Source: Bromus sterilis
Lineage: Eukaryota > Streptophyta > Magnoliopsida > Poales > Poaceae
Assembly (NCBI GenBank): GCA_950022295.1
Contig: OX465596.1
Span: 217,031,501-217,095,500, forward strand
Direction of reading: 5' to 3'
DNA length: 64,000 nt
The notes beneath the pieces are model-generated. The model made no database searches and had not been told where the DNA came from. It was given only the letters and a program-made list of their open reading frames with translations. Shown here piece after piece: positions 22,385 to 32,746 of the stretch (the stretch's first letter is position 1; each line of letters begins with the position of its first letter). The translations under genes were made by a program, and so were the position numbers.

Positions 22385-23975
22385 AATCTCCTCGGATAAT
22401 GGCATCCCCTCAGCTTGTTCCAAGCTTGGGGGAGTGCCCGGTATCTTTATCTCTATCTTAGTGTTTAAGAGTCAAGTAGAGTCGTATCATGTCTAGGAAG
22501 TTTATTATATGAAATAGGCGTTTGCATTGAGGTCTATCACTCCGTCTGTGGAGAGATTGTATCCGTGAGTGTGGAGTCTTCTATATTGGAATATTAATGA
22601 GAAGTCTATTGGTTCCTTCACTGCACTCGGTATTCTCTTCACGCAATCGACATCATATGACGATTCTTATGGGGAGTATTGACCTTATATCAGGTATGGC
22701 TTTGAAAACTTTATTTAAATTTTGGCAAACATAGCTTTGGTCTTGACAACATGCATGTTTTCTCAAGTAGAGACTTAGCCAAAACCTTTATGTTATTATG
22801 CTTGAAGTGTTATGTTGACAAGGAAGACAACTTGATGTGTTATGCTTACCTTAATGTTTATGCCTTATATGTTTTGCATCTAAATTAGCATCAATTGTCT
22901 GTTCTCTCAAAGCCTTTGCTAGCCAAACTCTTTGCCAAGCAGATTTCTGCTTGTGCATCCATACCCTGAAACCTTTACCTTCCATGTGAGTCCACCATAC
23001 CTTCCTATTCGTGGTATTCCCCTACCACTCTTATAAGTATAGAATTTATGTGTTATCCTTAAATGTTCAAAATCTTCTGTTTTGTGCCTCTTGTTTAGCT
23101 CATGAGGAAGTAGTAGGTGATTCATGATCTTCTTAAGTTGGACAAGTTTTACCCCGGGATTGCATGTCTAATCTGCAAACCCATAATACGAGGAGGAACT
23201 GGCATGGGTGCGCCCAGCTCGAAAGATAATATATCAAACAAACCCTCCTTCACGCTTGGTCTATGAGAAATCAGAAACTTTGGCAGTGATAAACAAAGGA
23301 GATTAAGGGGATGTGATCGTCCCCACTTGGGAGCCATTCCTCGAAACTTGTCCATCTTTAGAAGTAATTGAGCTACCTATTAGCATTCGTTGACAAACTA
23401 TGCACCACCCCAAAATCTATTTTTATTCTGTTTGATTTAAGGATAGCACATGAGTTTTCCCTGCTTGCCCTTAACAAGGCCATTCTTCCACCTTCATGTT
23501 GAGTCAGTTTTCCCACTTCCTTCTTTTCCCTAAGAGAACAGACATTTGATGTTGATGAGGATTCATCCATATAGAGCTGCATTAAGTTTTGCCATGCCAT
23601 ATCCTTGTTGACATTATCTTTTGATAAGTAAGTTGTTTGCGAAAGCTTTTTCCTAGCGAGCATCTTCCTTCGTGTTAGCATTTGCACTTCATGACTATTA
23701 ACATGTTCTTTCAAAAGCTTCAAATTATTTTTAGTTGTCCTTTGACCAAGATTATGTTTGCCATAATTTGATGAGTTTCCTCAGCCCTACTTTTGATTAT
23801 AATTGTTATTACTTTCTCATGAGGGCCTTATCAGTTGAGGTTGCTATTGAGGATGCTTGAGTATGATGAAGGAACCTTGACGCTTCTTGTCCGTATTCTA
23901 TTTATCGACACTTCACTCTCTAAACTTGTGGACAGGTTTACCGAGCTCAGTATTTGCTTGGGGACAAGCGAGGTC
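22385..23975 (+). other. Non-coding 3' internal region of family A
   Basis: No supported ORF. It starts with a copy of the polypurine motif (AAGCTTGGGGGAGT, 22422-22435) just after the extra ORF and ends at the true polypurine tract. Confidence 0.7.
22422..22435 (+). promoter_or_regulatory. Second polypurine-tract-like motif
   Basis: AAGCTTGGGGGAGT is identical to the LTR-proximal tract 1.55 kb further on. A comparable internal copy exists in family C (14246-14260). Confidence 0.55.
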
Positions 23976-23990
23976 TAAGCTTGGGGGAGT
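23976..23990 (+). promoter_or_regulatory. Polypurine tract of the family A element
   Basis: TAAGCTTGGGGGAGT immediately precedes the 3' LTR start at 23991. Confidence 0.9.
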
Positions 23991-24877
23991 TGATACGTCC
24001 AAAATTCATCACTATTTTATATAGTAATTCTTTCTTATTCATTGATATATTTCATGATATGATGCTATTCTTATGTTGTTTTGGCTTATTTTACACGGTT
24101 TGCAACTTTCTGGTGCCGAAGCAGCAGACGCAGGATTCAGCGGTAAAAAGTGGACGCTGAGTTGCTGAAGAAGAACACCTCCAAATTTCCTGAAAATCGA
24201 CGGAGGCTGTTTTCCAGAAGGATCACGAAGACACGCAAAAGAGAAACCTGAGGGGGGCCACAGGGTGCCCAGGCGGCCACCTGGCGCGGACCACCCCTGG
24301 CCGCGCCGGGAGGGCGCCTGGATCCCCGGGGCCACTCCCGGCTCCCCCCTCTGGCCTATTTACCCCTCATGATCCCAAAACCCTAAAAGAGGGAGAGTTT
24401 ACGGAGTTCCGCCGCCGCTCCGTGGCGGAAACCTACAGAGAAGAAAAGCCATCTCTGGCAGGCAGATTCCGCCAGGGAGATCACCTCCCGGAAGGGGAGA
24501 TCGTCGCCATCGTCATCACCATCGTCACGGGCATCATCGAGATCATCATCAACATCATCCCCATCATCAGCACCATCTCCATCTCCATCCAATCTTGTCT
24601 CACAATTGCAACTCGTGTTGTAATCCGTACTATCTATCCTCTCTACTCTATCGGTGTTGATTACTACTTTGTGGTGAATGCTATTGAGTTTTGTTGGAGA
24701 AATATTATTGTGTCCAGATTGTTTATCATCTATTTATCCCCACAGATCATGATCTCTTTTATGTCTTGTGAGTAGTCACTTTAGTTCTTGAGGACATGGG
24801 AGAAGTCTAGTTGCTAGTAGTCATATGATGTTGAAGTAATTTGTGTTGGTTGATATTTAAGTTGTGTTGTTATTTTC

Positions 24878-27800
24878 TGTAAGGCCCGATATGCGGTACT
24901 GTTCCAGATCTAGATGTTTCCATCCAGATCCGGGGACGAAGCACATATCGGTCCCACCGCGACATATGACGAAGTCATATGCCCCGTATTTCCAACATGA
25001 TATCACAACATTACAGATACAGGATACAACATCTCATACAATCGGCATACAACTTCATTAATACAATACAACAGCGGAAGATATATGTCTGAGTACAGAC
25101 TACAATCAAATGCCTAGTGGCAAAGAGAAAAACATCGATCCCATAACCACACGGGTCCAGGCCCTCCGCCGGGATCCTCCTAACTAATCGTCGTTGAGTC
25201 TCCATGTGAAACGTCGATCACCATACCTGTTGTCGAGCAAGAACCCTGAAAAGAGTTTGGGGGTAGTATCATGAGTACAGAGGTACTCAGCATCCAACTG
25301 TAGTGGTCATCTGACCCAGCAAGGACTTCATCACTCGTCATTCTAGGACAACTAGTAGTTTACGGTAAGGAAAGGGTAAGTGGTGAGGTTGCTGCCGCAC
25401 TAGCATTCATGAAGTGGCTAAAGATCTAGAGAGTAAGATAAGAAGCCAAGCATTCGATGAGGAATCGCCTCCAACAAGTCTTGCTATCAACTACTTACGC
25501 AATCATAACACCTATCCTATCCTTGTCCTCCTCTTTGCATCCCGACGAAGAAGAAGCAGTCAAGGCACACACACACATTGATCAAGTTATATTAAGATTA
25601 TCTCAGTCGTTGTTGTCTATGAAAAAGGAGTAGGTCTCAAGTCGTCCATAACCGTGGACACGGTTTCTCGAAAAGATTTAACCCTGCAGGGGTGTACAAA
25701 CTGCCCATTACAAGGCTCCGCACGCACGCCCATCTCTCTCAGTTGCTACCCATGATAGGCAACCATTTTATGATTTAGTCCCAAGAGATCCGGAACGACA
25801 GGTTCCTCTAACTAACAACGAACAAATCCGGGTGGCCCCCGGGGAGTCGACACCCAATCCAAAAGACGGCCACGCTCACGGATCGGACTCTTCCGTATGA
25901 CGCAGGTCGGATTGCCGGTTAATCACACATGGGAAACCAGGTCCTAGCTGATCGGGTGGACCAACAGAGAAACCATGTCTCCACTGGCCCAAGTTGTTTG
26001 AAAATCTGCCGGCCCTGGACCAGTCACACACACGTTTCAAATGATAAATCAGCTTGGGCCACCACTAGAAATGTTTGAAGCTAGGTAGGCACGCTCAGTC
26101 TCAAAACCAATACCCTGAACTCGGGTCCTAGGTGACTCGAATGGAACAAAGCGTCGGGGCGGGATAGCCTAGACCTTCCATCCTTCGTCAAATATAGTCA
26201 ACATTGTAATAATCATATCATCAACAACAATATAATAATGTGATATCCCAAACCCAGGAGTAACAGGGGTAACATCGTAGCATCCTAAGCATGCATACTA
26301 AGCAGGGGCTGAGAAACGAGCAATAGTAACATAGCAGTACAAGGTTTGCTGGGAGGGGACATGGCTGTATCAGTTTGAAAGAGGCTGTAAACATGTGGTA
26401 GGATCAAACATCGAACCTATCCTAGACTAGCATGCAAACCGCTGGTTGAAATAGAATGGATCATAAGTAATGTATAGTCCTTGCCTGTTGAGAAGTCGGG
26501 TTCCGAAGGTGTAGTCGATCGCAAGCTCGCATCGTCTCCGAAGGTACCCGCGGAAGCACACAAGACGATAAACACTGGAAAGCAATCAACGAGCAAGCAC
26601 TCTATTACTACGGGGCAACACAAGATCAAGAAGACAACACACTACACGGCAACGCGATACGGATCTATCGTCGAGAATGGTTACTAACAATTTAAGTGGC
26701 GTATTGGTCACACACGACGAATACCGCACGTATACGGTGGTTGAAGTTGCTTAGCCACAGGTGATCAACCAACGGTTATTAACATGGAAACTCAAGCAAG
26801 CATGGCATAGCACACAAACATGTCAAGAGGTTAAGCACAAAGTAAACTACATATACTAGTCAAGTTAAGTGAGGCAACACCCTAAACATGGCATACCACT
26901 AAGTGCCGCACGACAATTAAATCATTTGGTACTGTTCTGCCCTAAAAAATATTTTAGGTTGGTTAACAACATCAAACAATAGCATAAACACAAAGTACAC
27001 GAAAAACTAATCAAGTTACATATAAAGAACACCCCAAACGGAGTTACGGTTAAAAAGATACAAGCAAAACAAGTTACGGGCACAATCTGCCAACATCACG
27101 AAGCACACTTTAGAGCAATGCATAAATAGGTTAATCAATGCAAACATGCTCACAATGATATGGAACTAAAGTAGACACGACAGGGAAGGCATGGCAAAAA
27201 TAATCATGCAAATAGGCATCATAGATCAAAAGATATTAAGCAAACAACATGGCATCGTGACGTTACAGACTCAGAGAAAAACAGGTGTGGCTGTCAACAA
27301 CAGCATCATAGCAACTTTGGAGCTCAATAAATATATGACCAGAAAGCATATCATGACAATGCAATACATGTAATGGAACTAGACATGATGCTTAACAATA
27401 TGCAATTGGAATCACTCAATTCCGATAAACGGTCGCGACACACTCGTCGACCGAAGTTGCAACAAAATATAAACAACAGCACTCTAACAGCAGGGTAGCT
27501 ACTTTGGAGCAAGATACAATCATGATTCAGCAAGCAATTATGGCATGTGAATGCATGGAACTGAAGTAGAAACATTGCTTAACGCAACGCAAAAGGAATC
27601 ACTCAATTCCGACGTACGGTTGCGAAGCAACCGTCGCCCGAAGTTTCAATCATGCAACAGTTTCAGCAGCAGTTAATCAACAGTTTGCAATTAACGATCT
27701 AATGCCCTGTTTGACCAGCAATTACACAATCAAGATGATCTCAAATGCAAATGCTCACAAAAGATGAATTGGAGTACACGCAATTCTGAGCAAAATTCGT

Positions 27801-29164
27801 TTTGGGGGCCCGTTCATCGGAGCTACGGATCAACGTGAAATAACGTTGCAAAAATGTAACAACAGCAATATATCTCAGACTTAGAAAATTTTCAGCAGGG
27901 TCTAGAAAAAAAAAGTCGACCTCATGGGCTGCGGCCCAACAGGCCGAGGTGGGCGTTGGGGTGGCAGCCGGCCTGCTGGCGCCTGGCTGGACTGGGGCGC
28001 TGGAAGGTAGGTGGGCCGAGGCCTGGCAGGCCAGCCCACGATGGCAGGGGTCGCTGGATCGTGATCCTTCGATCCCGACCGCGACGGTGGCGGCGGCGCC
28101 CGCTGGCGGGATCATGTCCTCCGGCGAGGAGGTGGGGAAGGCCGGGCGGAGGAGGCAGACGACGCGGCGGCGCGGCCCCGCGAGGATCTCGCCGGATCCA
28201 GCGACGGTGAGGCACCCGGGGCGGCGACGAGTGCTCCCGCTCGAGCTCCACGACCTTCCATGGCGGCGTCTTTGCTGCAAGAAGAGAGGAGGGCGCGGTG
28301 AGGAAAGGTTGGAGGAGGAGAGGAGAAGAGGACACGGAGGGAGAGGAGAGGGAGGTCGCGGGCGCGGGGGCGGCTGCTGCCGGCGGCGGCCTGCCGGAGC
28401 GAGGCGGCTCGGCGGCGACTTCTCCACGGGCGGCGCGGCGGCGACTTCTCCACGGGCGGCGCGGCTGCGGCCCGCCTCAGCCAAGATGGGGGCCCTGCGG
28501 GGCCCGGCGGCTGGAGGTTGGTGGAGGAGCTGGCTGGGGGCTGTGTGACGCGATCCGAGCCACAGATCTCCTGAGATTAGGGTTTCGGGGAGAGGAGGAC
28601 TAGGGGGGCTGATCTGCGAATTTGGTGAGGGGGTGGCTGCAAATTTCACTTAGGGAAACCCTAATTGGGTGTGGGAGGCTGGTGGTCTTTATATAGGCAG
28701 GTTGGCGGGCCTGTTGACACAAACGCCCTCGGTACCCCTCTCGCGTGTCCGGTGATCGCGTTCGTGACCGCCGAGACTCCGTACGGACTCCGATTCGGAC
28801 GAAACTTCGAGCTACGCGCTCAGCGCGTCGAGCCCGTTGATCGTACCTCACTGTGGTGACATTCCGACAACATTTTTAGGCACCCCAATAAAATAATCCG
28901 TTTATTAAATAAACGGGGTTTTCGTTCCGGTGGCGATGGCTGGTCTCGTGCGGGTTTTGCGACGGTGATCGGGTGAAACCCGGTGTCGCAAAGGTCGAGT
29001 GTCAGGGTGGCAATGGTCGGTCTCCGTCCGGTACGAGATAAGAGGGGGAAAAATAATCGTTGATCGATAGATCGGGGATGCAAACACAACAAACAAATCA
29101 GACAATCAAACAATTCACGTCGAAAACAATTTTTTTTAAATTTTGTGAAATCTGGGCTGTTACA
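24878..29164 (-). mobile_element. Solo Tekay-like LTR, 4287 bp
   Basis: Plus-strand ends are TGTAAGGCCC...GGGCTGTTACA; on the minus strand it begins TGTAACAGCCC like other Tekay LTRs. It is flanked by perfect TTTTC duplications (24873-24877, 29165-29169). I found no internal second terminus, primer site or coding domain, so it is a solo LTR formed by LTR-LTR recombination. A GC-rich block at 27900-28560 creates long overlapping ORFs on both strands that are not genes. Confidence 0.88.
28687..28697 (-). promoter_or_regulatory. TATA-like box of the solo LTR
   Basis: The minus strand reads CCTATATAAAG about 470 bp from the LTR start, followed downstream by AGGGTTT motifs and the GC-rich leader. 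This is the best promoter candidate in this LTR. Confidence 0.5.
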
Positions 29165-29800
29165 TTTTCCTAGTGGTGTTGTGTGAGTCGAACACTCAAC
29201 ACTTCGCCTTATCGAAGACCTAGGGGAATGCATTGTGTATAAAGAATGCCTACGGTGGGTTGCCGGAGTGACAGAAACCTAAACCCCAGTTTGCACGCTT
29301 TTGCACAAGGGAACAATGGATCACCGATCATATTGCTATGGTTAGGCTTTTGCCTTAATTACTATCTTGTATTTGCGGATGCTTGCAAGGTGTTTAATCA
29401 TAAGAGTACACTTATCTTAGTCTAGAGGGTGTACTAGGATAGGTCCACCCACTCAACACTTATCAACACAACACATAGTACCGATACGGAATATGGCGAA
29501 AGCACATGACTACCTCTCCCGTGTGTCCTTAAGAACACTTTAGCTTTTATAAGTTCAGTTGCTAAGCCTCTCCTTTGCTAAGAAAGGATTGGGCCACTCT
29601 TTACTATCCAGTATCTTTTACTTTGCTCGTTTTTACTATCCTGACGCTTATACCAAGAAAACCCCTAAAAAGTTATCTTTCAGTGCTTGCAGTTATCTCC
29701 TTACCAAAGTCACTTGCTACTACCTTCTGCTCCTCGTTGGGTTCGACACTCTTACTTATCGAAAACACTGCAATAGATCCCTCTACGTTGAGTGTCATCA

Positions 29801-30066
29801 ACCACACGACATAATGCTAGCCGTGTCAAACCTACATTGGCACAAAACCCATGGAATTCCTCCTTAATTCATGCAGCTGTAAGAAAATCATCGCACAGAT
29901 ACATCATTCGCATGCTGGACTTGTGTCTTCCAACAATTCCAGGGGCACATGATTCATTGTATCTCACCCTAACTGCTGAGGGTGAAGCTGCAACTCTAGT
30001 GACTCGATCGGAGCGCTCGGGCTTCTTCTTCCCAAACCACCCCTTTGCTTTTCCTATCAAACTCAT
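29801..30066 (-). pseudogene. Downstream ORF of family C, 5' part
   Basis: The minus-strand ATG at 30066 opens MSLIGKAKGWFGKKKPERSD; the frame has one TGA near 29869, then EEFHGFCANVGLTRL, and continues at 15227 beyond the inserted element with YKKLTSCFANSF. The basic N-terminus with GWFGKKK and the FHGFC...GL block resemble the start of the large accessory ORF of grass Athila elements. The 128-codon plus-strand ORF over the same bases (29792-30178) is its antisense shadow. Confidence 0.65.
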
Positions 30067-30427
30067 TTATGAAATTCTTGACAGTTCACAAAAACAAGGA
30101 TTTAAACAAAGTGAGTTGAGGCAAACTACTCTACTCACTTACCTAAGGGATAAAATTGCATCAAAACTTGGAAAATAAATTTCTACACATGCATGAAAGC
30201 TCATCTAAATATCACCAGAATACTCACAAATGAAGCCACCAATCAAAAATCTATTTGGAGGGGTGGAGGAGTTACATACCAGGGAGTATTTTCCCAAAAT
30301 CTTAGCTCAAATGATGGGTCGTAGAGAGAGATTGAAATTCTGGATGGAGAGCAGCAAGAATGCAAGTTCTAGGTGCTGAACTCGTGTTTTGGGGAGGAAA
30401 GAAAGAGAGAGGAAGAAGACTCACCTA

Positions 30428-30545
30428 AAGGTGGGGCCTGTGGGCCCCAGGCGCCCTGTGGGCGCGGCCAGGGGGCTGGCCGCGCCAGCTCGCCGCCTGG
30501 GCCACTGGTGGCCCCCTGGTCAGCCCCAGGTGCCTCTGGGTCATT
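30428..30545 (-). promoter_or_regulatory. Internal copy of the GC-rich dyad module in family C
   Basis: GGGCCCCAGGCGCCCTGTGG...GGCCGCGCC...GCCTGGGCCACTGG lies about 360 bp upstream (minus strand) of the ATG at 30066, again between two internal ORFs. It is flanked by A/T-rich GAAAATT sequence as in the LTR copies. Confidence 0.5.
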
Positions 30546-30715
30546 CCCAGCATGGAATTTTTTATTATAATTTGTCTGGAATTTTTCTGAAAACTTCACT
30601 GTTGAAAATTTTCCAGAGTTCAAAAGGCTGTGAAACTTTCTGAAAACTTGAAGCAGTGATTAGAATTGTGAATCTTCAAAAACATATAAACTTGGTACAA
30701 CAAGGAGAATAAAAG

Positions 30716-31399
30716 CTAAGGAAAATGAACACATAACAAGCTCCACTTTGCTATGAACTCCTCTCTGGTATACTTCTTGCGTGTATCATGTGCTTCTTCT
30801 TCTTGCACATCGGGAGGATCATTCTTCTCCTTATCATTTTCTTGGGGCTCAGCACCGTCTTCAGTTTCAACATCAGAGGTAGATATGCTGTTGGGATCAA
30901 CAACAGGTTCTTCACTTGTAATAGGATCATTGGAGTTGTCAGCTTCCTTGCGTGTCTTCTTCTTCTTTTTCTTCTTTGGAGAGCTAACAATCTCATCTTC
31001 TACTTGCACTTGAGAATCTTGCTCGATCCTCTTCGGATGCCCCTCAGGATAGAGTGGGTCCTGGGTGTGTCTTCCACCCCTGGTCTTGATGCCATAAGCT
31101 TGTATGTCCTGTTTGGCATTGTTAGCAAGCAAATCTTTTTGCACATTAGAAATTTGTTAAAGCTAAGTTTGAACCATATGAAAATGCTTAACAAGACATT
31201 TAACATCATTAACTGTTCTTTCAAGAACACCAAGTAAACTTTTGATAGCAAGAGAATTATCATGCAACTGACTTTGTATCCTCCTATTGAAATTGTCTTG
31301 CTTAATAATAAAATTATCAAGCTCATATAAGCATCGTAGGTGTGCAATAAGTGTACGGTGGTACCTTTTAATGTTAGCTGGAGATGTGGATCGGTGCAT
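30716..31399 (-). pseudogene. Family C internal ORF fragment with lysine-rich tract
   Basis: One minus-strand frame with two stops near 31160. The first part is helical and charged (KRYHRTLIAHLRCLYELDNF); the second contains THTRGG-like GIKTRGGRHTQDPLYPEG, HPKRIEQDSQ, a run of seven lysines and an acidic tail. The GGRHTQDPLYPEGHPKR motif is familiar from grass Athila-type proteins, but I cannot assign a domain. The frame ends at a TGA/TAA cluster just before the internal GC module. Confidence 0.55.
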
Positions 31400-32730
31400 G
31401 TTTGCTATGGATGAACTAGATGTTTTATGTCATGATTGTTTTGTTAAGTTTTGTCTTCTGCCCTGTGGCCCTAATATGTCTTTGATTGATGTTGTGTGTG
31501 GTCCTTTGTGTTTCTTCTATGCGAGTAGAATAAGTTTACGTTACCTTAGACCCTCATCTATTTAGTATGCTTCAAGACTAAAGGAGGCACGACCACAAGA
31601 AGAATGAGTTCACAAGTGACTCGACGATACGAAGATTTCTTCGACAATGCAAAACTGAAGCTACCGTCATTGAAGACTTGAAGACCTGGAGATTCAAAGT
31701 TTCTACCGTTAGATCGTTTCTGTGAGCTGTCATTTCCTGTTTTATTGACAGCTACACATCAAAACTTATTTTCAAAACTAGTGTGATGTTTGTATGGGCA
31801 TATTTCCCTATATCTCTCTCTACCTCGCAATCTACATTCTATTTCCCCTCATCTTAATCCCTACACTGAAGGAGTTACTACAATGGCTGCTAATGTCAAG
31901 ACTGGAATAAAGACGGATTCAACTTAATGCTGAGTTCAAGGATGACCCCATGTGCCAGGATCTTACAACAAGCAAGCACAATCTGGCTGAAGGAAGAATT
32001 CAGGAGGAAGTTGTAGTTCACCAGTGCACGTTTTATAGCAGTTTGTGTAAACCTGAGTGTTGTGAAGAAACGATAGATGTTGTTTGTCTTGCAGAACTGA
32101 TGGATTTATCTGAATCCAGTTCAGGAATAAGAAGGACTTCTGCATTGCTGGTGAGGATGACCGAGTGTTAGATTGCGAGATTCGCTAAACCATATACAAG
32201 AAAATGATTTGGGTGCGGAATGGATTGATCACCATGACGACTACCCTTATTATCCGCTCTTGCTATGCGGGATAGTAAATCTTGAGTGACTTACCTATAG
32301 TAGAGAGACGGCGATGTTAAGCCTGAACCTTAGAATGGTACAATGTTTGACCCCTATATAAGATTATCGTTAATAATAGTAAGTTATACGGTGAGTATGG
32401 ACCAAGACCATTTCCTGCAGGTATCCCGTAATAGTATTCTTGATGACCATCATGAGAAAATCGATAGTTGCTTAGTATTGGCGCCTGACCTGTCAGCCAT
32501 GAAGATTCAGTATACGGAAGACTTCCCTTTTGCTAAAGATTAAAGATCTCCAAGGAGTACGAGGAATGTACGAAGGATGTCATCGTTGGATTAAGATTTT
32601 GAAGACCACGTCGCATTCCTTTTAAGGGTGGTAGCACCCTAGCTCATAGGAGGATCGATGGACTGTCATGAAGACCCAAACCCTAACCTTTTTCTTTCTA
32701 GCCTTCTCGAATCTCGAGGACGAGATTCCT
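31400..32730 (+). other. Unassigned internal sequence upstream of the second Tekay LTR
   Basis: No domain or long ORF is seen. The last ~180 bp (CTCGAATCTCGAGGACGAGATT near 32708) match the typical end of a Tekay internal region, also present at 1211-1230. The rest could be a non-coding (LARD-like) internal region or unrelated DNA; the left border is unclear (perhaps near 31560). Confidence 0.4.
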
Positions 32731-32745
32731 TTTAAGGGTGGTAGT
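32731..32745 (+). promoter_or_regulatory. Polypurine tract of the second Tekay element
   Basis: TTTAAGGGTGGTAGT precedes the LTR start at 32747. A second copy of CTTTTAAGGGTGGTAG lies upstream at about 32619. Confidence 0.65.
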
Positions 32746-32746
32746 G

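Larger units (their letters stand above)
15228..29800 (+). mobile_element. Nearly complete Athila-clade retrotransposon (family A) with nested solo LTR
   Basis: The two LTRs (15228-16741 and 23991-29800) are in the same orientation. The element has a primer site, gag, pol, an extra ORF and a polypurine tract, and is flanked by perfect ACCAC duplications (15223-15227 and 29801-29805). The 3' LTR is interrupted by a 4287-bp solo LTR; without it the element is about 10.3 kb. The LTRs differ by a few percent by eye, so it is not a very recent insertion. Gag and pol each carry a TAG and there is a frameshift between them, so this copy is probably not autonomous now. Confidence 0.93.
23991..29800 (+). 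repeat. 3' LTR of the family A element, split by a solo LTR
   Basis: The two pieces 23991-24877 and 29170-29800 together give 1518 bp, close to the 1514-bp 5' LTR, with the same termini. The break lies in TATTTTC|CTAGTGG, which is continuous in the 5' LTR (about 16110). Confidence 0.93.

Noticed and set aside
27741..28649. 302-codon minus-strand ORF and overlapping 199-codon plus-strand ORF
   Set aside because: Both lie in the GC-rich block of the solo LTR; low-complexity Ala/Arg/Pro/Gly composition, no domain, and open frames on several strands at once are expected from base composition.
29792..30178. 128-codon plus-strand ORF
   Set aside because: It lies antisense to the 5' part of the family C ORF, whose minus-strand translation has recognisable motifs.
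30788..31237. 149-codon plus-strand ORF with hydrophobic stretches
   Set aside because: Antisense shadow of the Lys-rich family C ORF (31399-30716); the apparent membrane segments are reverse translations of Lys/Glu-rich sequence.
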